From: Paucisalibacillus algeriensis
GTDB taxonomy: Bacteria; Bacillota; Bacilli; Bacillales; Amphibacillaceae
Length of the DNA stretch: 64,000 nucleotides
Direction: 5' to 3'
Assembly: GCF_000577245.1 (NCBI RefSeq)
Contig: NZ_CBYO010000005.1
Span: 186,001-250,000, forward strand
In this document: positions 59,860-64,000 of the stretch, one piece after another
Layout: each line of letters begins with the position of its first letter
Position numbering within the stretch: position 1 is the first letter of the stretch
Notes under the pieces: model-generated
What the model was told of the DNA's origin: nothing
Seen by the model: only the letters and a program-made list of their open reading frames with translations
The model's database searches: none
Program-made: the position numbers and the translations under genes

Positions 59860-62259
59860 ATGAAGCGAACAATCAAGCGTGCTGCTGTTTTAGGCTCGGG
59901 TGTAATGGGTTCCGGCATTGCTGCACATCTAGCTAATATCGGTATTCCAACTTTGATGCTTGATATAGTACCAAGAGCATTAACAGAAGAAGAGGAGAAA
60001 AAGGGACTTACTTTTGAGGATAAGGCAGTACGAAATCGAATTGCATCGGGTAGTAAAGAATCTCTTTTAAAGCAAAAGCCATCTCCTATCGTGACCATTG
60101 AAAGTCTTGACTTAATTGAAGTAGGGAACATGGATGACGATATGGAAAGATTAGCTGATGTGGACTGGATTATTGAGGTTGTTGTCGAAAGACTGGATAT
60201 TAAAAAAAATGTTTTCGAAAAAGTAGACCAGTTTCGTAAAGAGGGTTCCATTGTTAGTTCTAATACTTCCGGTATTTCGGTAGAAGCAATGGTGGAAGGT
60301 CGTTCAGAGGACTTTAAAAAGCATTTCTTAGGTACACACTTCTTTAACCCGCCTAGATATTTAAAGTTATTAGAAGTTATCCCTACAAAGCACACTGACC
60401 CAGAAGTACTAACATTCATGAAACAATTTGGGGAAGATGTGTTAGGTAAAGGTGTTGTTGAAGCGAAGGATACGCCAAACTTTATTGCTAATCGTATTGG
60501 AACATATGGATTACTTGTGACAGTTAGAGAAATGCTTAAAGGTGGATATAGTGTTGGCGAGGTAGACTCTGTAACAGGCCCACTTATCGGTAGACCAAAG
60601 AGTGCAACTTTCCGAACATTAGATGTTGTTGGATTAGATACTTTTGTCCATGTAGCAAGAAATGTATATGACCAGGTGGAAGGTGCAGAGAAGGAAGTAT
60701 TTGATATTCCTGAGTTTATGTTGAAAATGCAAGAAAACGGCTGGTTAGGAGCAAAAAGTGGCCAAGGGTTTTTCTTGAAGAAAAAAGGAAAAGAAGGTAG
60801 TACTATCTATCAATTAAACACTGAAACGTTAGAATATGAGGATCGTGGAAAATTAAACACTCCTGCGGTTGAGTTAGCAAAGCAAGCTAAAGGCTCACGC
60901 AATAAATTGAAAGCGCTTGTAAACATGAAAGGTGATCGTGCTGGAGATTTAATATGGAACATATTAAAACCCGCTTTACTATACTCAGCAGAACTAGTTG
61001 GTGAAATTGCCGACGATATTGTAGCGATTGACCAAGCAATGAAATGGGGATTTGGATGGGAAATCGGTCCATTTGAAACCTGGGATGCAATTGGTTTAAG
61101 AGCATCTGTAGAGCGTATGAAGGAAGAAGGAGAAAATGTTTCAGGCTGGGTATTAGAGCTTCTTGAATCAGGTCATGAATCCTTCTATAAACAAGACAAT
61201 GGTGAAGTGTTCTACTTAGATAATAATGAATATAAGAAGCAAAAATTTAATCCGAAAGAAATCAATATTAAGCGTTTGAAGGATGTTAACGGAGTTATTA
61301 AAAAGAATTCTGGAGCTAGCGTAGTTGATATTGGTGATGGAGTTGCACTCTTAGAATTTCATTCCAAGAGTAATGCAATTGGATTTGATACCATCCAAAT
61401 GGTGAACTATGCAGTTGAAGAAGTTAGAAAAAATTACGAAGGTCTGGTCATTGGAAACCAAGGAAAGAACTTTAGTGTAGGAGCGAACCTAGAATTAATG
61501 CTTATGGAAGCGCAAGATGATAATTTCTTTGAACTTGAAATGGTTGTAAAAATGTTCCAGGACATGGGAACAACGATTAAATACTCCGATAAACCAGTTG
61601 TAGTAGCACCATTTAATATGACGCTTGGAGGTGGAGCTGAAGTCTCACTACCAGCAGCAGCTATCCAAGCATCATCAGAGTTATATATGGGTCTTGTTGA
61701 GTTTGGAGTTGGGCTAATTCCGGGTGGTGGTGGAACCAAAGAGCTTTATCTTAAAGAGCTTCGAAATCTACCAAAAGGCATTAGCTTTGATCTGACAAAG
61801 GTAGCAAATGATGTTTTTGAAAAAGTGGCAATGGCAAAGGTTTCAACATCTGCAAAAGAGGCTAGAGAAAATGGCTTCTTAGATGTAAATGACCGAATTA
61901 GTGTAAATCCTGACCATCTAATATATGATGCGAAACAACGTGTGTTAGAACTTGCTAAAGCTGGATACAGAGCTCCGAAGCGGGAGAAAATTCCAGTTGT
62001 GGGTGGAGCTGGTTACGCAGCAATGTTACTAGGTGCAAAAACATTACAATTTGGTGGCTATGCGTCGGATCATGATGTGAAAATTGCAGAAAAGTTAGCA
62101 TATGTATTATCAGGTGGGCGTATTAAGGAAGGAACACTTATCGATGAACAAGTAATGCTTGATTTAGAGCGTGAGGCCTTCCTAAGCTTAATTGCTGAGC
62201 CGAAGACACAACAGCGTATGCAACACATGCTATTAAAAGGAAAACCACTGAGAAACTAG
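59860..62259 (+). CDS. fadN: Enoyl-CoA hydratase / 3-hydroxyacyl-CoA dehydrogenase
   Basis: This 799-residue bifunctional beta-oxidation enzyme performs hydration of enoyl-CoA and NAD-dependent oxidation of the 3-hydroxy product. I chose the ATG at 59860 behind GGGGGA. The NAD fold starts at AAVLGSGVMGSGIAAHLA (about 8-25). The dehydrogenase core has THFFNPPRYLKLLEVI (about 161-176). The crotonase half is near 490-680 with the oxyanion sequence GGGAEVSLPAAAI and the acidic region GLIPGGGGTKELYL. The order dehydrogenase first, hydratase second is that of B. subtilis FadN (YusL). First gene of a FadR-controlled operon. Confidence 0.95.
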   Translation: MKRTIKRAAVLGSGVMGSGIAAHLANIGIPTLMLDIVPRALTEEEEKKGLTFEDKAVRNRIASGSKESLLKQKPSPIVTIESLDLIEVGNMDDDMERLADVDWIIEVVVERLDIKKNVFEKVDQFRKEGSIVSSNTSGISVEAMVEGRSEDFKKHFLGTHFFNPPRYLKLLEVIPTKHTDPEVLTFMKQFGEDVLGKGVVEAKDTPNFIANRIGTYGLLVTVREMLKGGYSVGEVDSVTGPLIGRPKSATFRTLDVVGLDTFVHVARNVYDQVEGAEKEVFDIPEFMLKMQENGWLGAKSGQGFFLKKKGKEGSTIYQLNTETLEYEDRGKLNTPAVELAKQAKGSRNKLKALVNMKGDRAGDLIWNILKPALLYSAELVGEIADDIVAIDQAMKWGFGWEIGPFETWDAIGLRASVERMKEEGENVSGWVLELLESGHESFYKQDNGEVFYLDNNEYKKQKFNPKEINIKRLKDVNGVIKKNSGASVVDIGDGVALLEFHSKSNAIGFDTIQMVNYAVEEVRKNYEGLVIGNQGKNFSVGANLELMLMEAQDDNFFELEMVVKMFQDMGTTIKYSDKPVVVAPFNMTLGGGAEVSLPAAAIQASSELYMGLVEFGVGLIPGGGGTKELYLKELRNLPKGISFDLTKVANDVFEKVAMAKVSTSAKEARENGFLDVNDRISVNPDHLIYDAKQRVLELAKAGYRAPKREKIPVVGGAGYAAMLLGAKTLQFGGYASDHDVKIAEKLAYVLSGGRIKEGTLIDEQVMLDLEREAFLSLIAEPKTQQRMQHMLLKGKPLRN

Positions 62260-62274
62260 GGAGGGGGAATTTGA

Positions 62275-63450
62275 ATGAGAGAAGCAGTTATTGTAGCAGG
62301 TGCTAGAACCCCTGTAGGAAAAGCAAATAAAGGATCTTTACGTAACAGTCGTCCAGATGATTTAGCAGCATTAACAATTAAAGAGACGCTAAAGCGTGCT
62401 GGCGGATACGATGGAAATATTGATGACGTTATTATTGGTTGTGCAATTCCAGAAGCCGAGCAAGGGATGAATATGGCTCGTAACATTGCTGGTCTAGCTG
62501 GACTAAAACATGATGTACCAGGAATTACAATTAATCGTTATTGTTCTTCCGGATTACAGAGTATCGCTTATGCATCTGAACGTATTATGCTTGGTGCAAG
62601 TGATACGATCATTGCTGGTGGTGCTGAATCTATGAGTCTAGTACCAATGCCAGGTCACGTCATTAAACCGAACCCTACACTAGTAGCAGATGCACCAGGT
62701 TATTACATGGGGATGGGGCATACAGCAGAAGAAGTAGCAAATCGTTTCGGTATCTCTCGAGAAGACCAAGATGCGTTCGCCGTGCAAAGTCATGAGAGAG
62801 CGGCCCTTGCAATTGCAGAAGGTAGATTCGTAGATGAAATCGTTCCAGTAGAAATTACAGAACGCTTTATTGGGAAAAACAACAAAGTGGAAGAAAAATC
62901 CTTCCTTTTTGATACCGATGAGGGTGTAAGAGCAGGAACAACCATAGATATACTTGCAAAACTACGTCCAGCATTCCATGTAAAAGGTTCTGTTACAGCT
63001 GGTAACTCATCCCAAATGAGTGATGGTGCTGCTTCAGTTCTAGTAATGGATCGAGAAAAGGCCGAATCAGAAGGACTTAAACCATTAGTAAAATTCCGTT
63101 CCTTTGCAGTGGCTGGGGTTGAGCCCGAAATAATGGGCGTTGGACCAGTAAAAGCCATTCCAAAAGCATTAGAAATTGCTGGATTAACTCTATCTGACAT
63201 CGGACTATTCGAACTAAACGAAGCATTTGCATCCCAATCCGTTCGCGTTATCCAGGCCCTAGACTTAGATACAAATATCGTAAACGTAAACGGTGGAGCA
63301 ATCGCGCTAGGCCACCCACTAGGGATGACCGGAACAAAACTAACTCTAAGCCTAGCCTACGAAATGAAACGTCGTAATACCCAATTCGGAGTCGTAACCA
63401 TGTGCATCGGCGGTGGAATGGGAGCGGCCGGAGTATTCGAACTTCTGTAA
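62275..63450 (+). CDS. fadA: Acetyl-CoA C-acyltransferase (3-ketoacyl-CoA thiolase)
   Basis: This 391-residue thiolase cleaves 3-ketoacyl-CoA with CoA in the last step of each beta-oxidation cycle. The nucleophile is Cys90 in NRYCSSGLQS. The other catalytic parts are His in GGAIALGHPLGMTG (about 341-354) and Cys in TMCIGGGMGA (about 377-386). It starts 15 bases after fadN behind GGGAGGGGG, clearly in one operon. The gap to fadE holds a GC-rich repeat. Confidence 0.96.
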   Translation: MREAVIVAGARTPVGKANKGSLRNSRPDDLAALTIKETLKRAGGYDGNIDDVIIGCAIPEAEQGMNMARNIAGLAGLKHDVPGITINRYCSSGLQSIAYASERIMLGASDTIIAGGAESMSLVPMPGHVIKPNPTLVADAPGYYMGMGHTAEEVANRFGISREDQDAFAVQSHERAALAIAEGRFVDEIVPVEITERFIGKNNKVEEKSFLFDTDEGVRAGTTIDILAKLRPAFHVKGSVTAGNSSQMSDGAASVLVMDREKAESEGLKPLVKFRSFAVAGVEPEIMGVGPVKAIPKALEIAGLTLSDIGLFELNEAFASQSVRVIQALDLDTNIVNVNGGAIALGHPLGMTGTKLTLSLAYEMKRRNTQFGVVTMCIGGGMGAAGVFELL

Positions 63451-63529
63451 GTAAGCTAGTAGTTTTATTAATCATTGAATGTTTATTAATAATAGTTGAA
63501 GTTTAGTAAAACTTGGTATTTACATTGAG

Positions 63530-63612
63530 TGGCCCGAATACACGGAGCCTCCTGCGGTAGGCTCACCAGCCGCCCGCGGCAAGGGGCAGAAGCGGAGTGT
63601 ATTCGGGACGCG
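63530..63612. repeat. GC-rich dispersed repeat, copy 3, with inverted ends
   Basis: CCCGAATACAC (63533-63543) and GTGTATTCGGG (63597-63607) are perfect 11-base inverted ends. Between them lie CCTCCTGCGG, GGCTCACCAGCC and GCCCGCGG motifs, much richer in G+C than the genes around. It is the best kept of three related copies and sits inside the fad operon between fadA and fadE. Confidence 0.65.
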
Positions 63613-63668
63613 GTCATGGTAAGTAAGATTTTTTTAAAAAACAAACTTAAAAGAGAGGATGTTAACAA

Positions 63669-64000
63669 ATGAGTGAAACAAAAGAAAAATTATTCAAAGG
63701 CGGATCCTTCTTAGTGGAAGACCTCACAGGTGAAGACATCATCACACCAGAAGACTTCACAGACGAACACAAAATGATTGCCAAAACAACAGAAGACTTC
63801 GTAGTAGGAGAAGTACTACCAGTAGCCGAAAAACTAGAAAACCATGAATTCGAACATTCTGTAGATCTATTGAAAAAAGCAGGAGAACTAGGACTACTAG
63901 GTGCAGACGTACCAGAAGAATACGGTGGGCTTGCACTAGATAAAATTAGCTCTTCTCTAATCACAGAAAAATTCGCACGTGCTGGAGGATTCTCCATCAC
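63669..64000 (+). CDS. fadE: Acyl-CoA dehydrogenase, N-terminal part (cut by window end)
   Basis: This frame of at least 110 codons runs off the window. GAGAGG lies 10 bases before the ATG. The start (KGGSFLVEDL, TPEDFTDEHKMIAKTTEDF) and the following LGLLGADVPEEYGGL are the N-terminal helical domain of the FadE/YusJ-type acyl-CoA dehydrogenase, which makes enoyl-CoA using FAD. The order fadN-fadA-fadE is that of B. subtilis. The 218-base gap from fadA is caused largely by an inserted repeat. Confidence 0.92.
   Translation, partial: MSETKEKLFKGGSFLVEDLTGEDIITPEDFTDEHKMIAKTTEDFVVGEVLPVAEKLENHEFEHSVDLLKKAGELGLLGADVPEEYGGLALDKISSSLITEKFARAGGFSI

Noticed and set aside
59835-60419. 194-codon reverse frame inside fadN
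   Set aside because: It is a shadow of the NAD-binding domain of FadN and would also cover the FadR operator.

Overview
The window comes from the chromosome of a low-G+C, spore-former-type Firmicute of the family Bacillaceae, probably near Oceanobacillus, Ornithinibacillus or Virgibacillus. The genus is an inference from codon use, frequent TTG/GTG starts behind strong AGGAGG sites, and recognisable Bacillus-type control sites: an MhqR operator, Fur, Zur and FadR boxes, a cre-like site, a T-box leader and ECF sigma promoters. I see no rRNA, tRNA, CRISPR array, prophage or intact insertion sequence.

Layout. 0-3.4 kb: a NarL-type two-component pair divergent from split CopC and CopD copper genes. 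3.4-7.4 kb: an accessory patch with a gene remnant, a 24-codon gene that has its own promoter and terminator, a structured repeat, and a 1030-residue protein fusing an acetyltransferase to sugar-enzyme-like beta domains. 7.4-10.5 kb: an MhqR-type quinone detoxification operon (dioxygenase, flavin reductase, dioxygenase). 10.5-18 kb: a diguanylate cyclase, an ECF sigma factor with a membrane beta-propeller/GerMN partner behind an ECF-type promoter, and a response regulator-kinase-sigma factor operon. 18-24 kb: a 55-residue reverse-strand gene, an MFS exporter, a T-box-controlled second-type methionyl-tRNA synthetase, a phosphotransferase and aroD. 24.2-24.65 kb: a type I toxin-antitoxin locus. 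24.7-31.3 kb: a third sigma operon, a DeoR regulator paired with a MurA paralogue carrying Asp at the fosfomycin-target position, and a coiled-coil gene behind a SigW-like promoter.

31-41.8 kb: a Fur-regulated flavin reductase, two rhodaneses, an M42 peptidase, and a maltose/maltodextrin-type operon (binding protein, two permeases, GH65 phosphorylase, beta-phosphoglucomutase) divergent from an AraC regulator across a cre-like site. 41.8-50.4 kb: mostly membrane and envelope genes (hemolysin III-like, DedA, UppP, CwlO-like hydrolase, YitT-like, CorC-like) plus an isocitrate lyase pseudogene. 50.4-55.5 kb: MoxR-DUF58 with two tandem DUF4129-type membrane proteins. 55.5-59.6 kb: an SMR exporter pseudogene, then on the reverse strand the zinc uptake operon znuA-znuC-znuB-zur with two fluoride channel genes at its end. 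59.8-64 kb: the fatty-acid beta-oxidation operon fadN-fadA-fadE behind a FadR box; fadE runs off the window.

Three themes link the genes: envelope stress signalling (three sigma loci, SigW-like promoters, UppP, MurA2, CwlO), detoxification (quinones, copper, fluoride, drug export), and metabolite- or metal-responsive control visible as binding sites. Two dispersed repeat families are present, one hairpin-rich with two copies and one GC-rich with three degenerate copies. Several genes are decayed.
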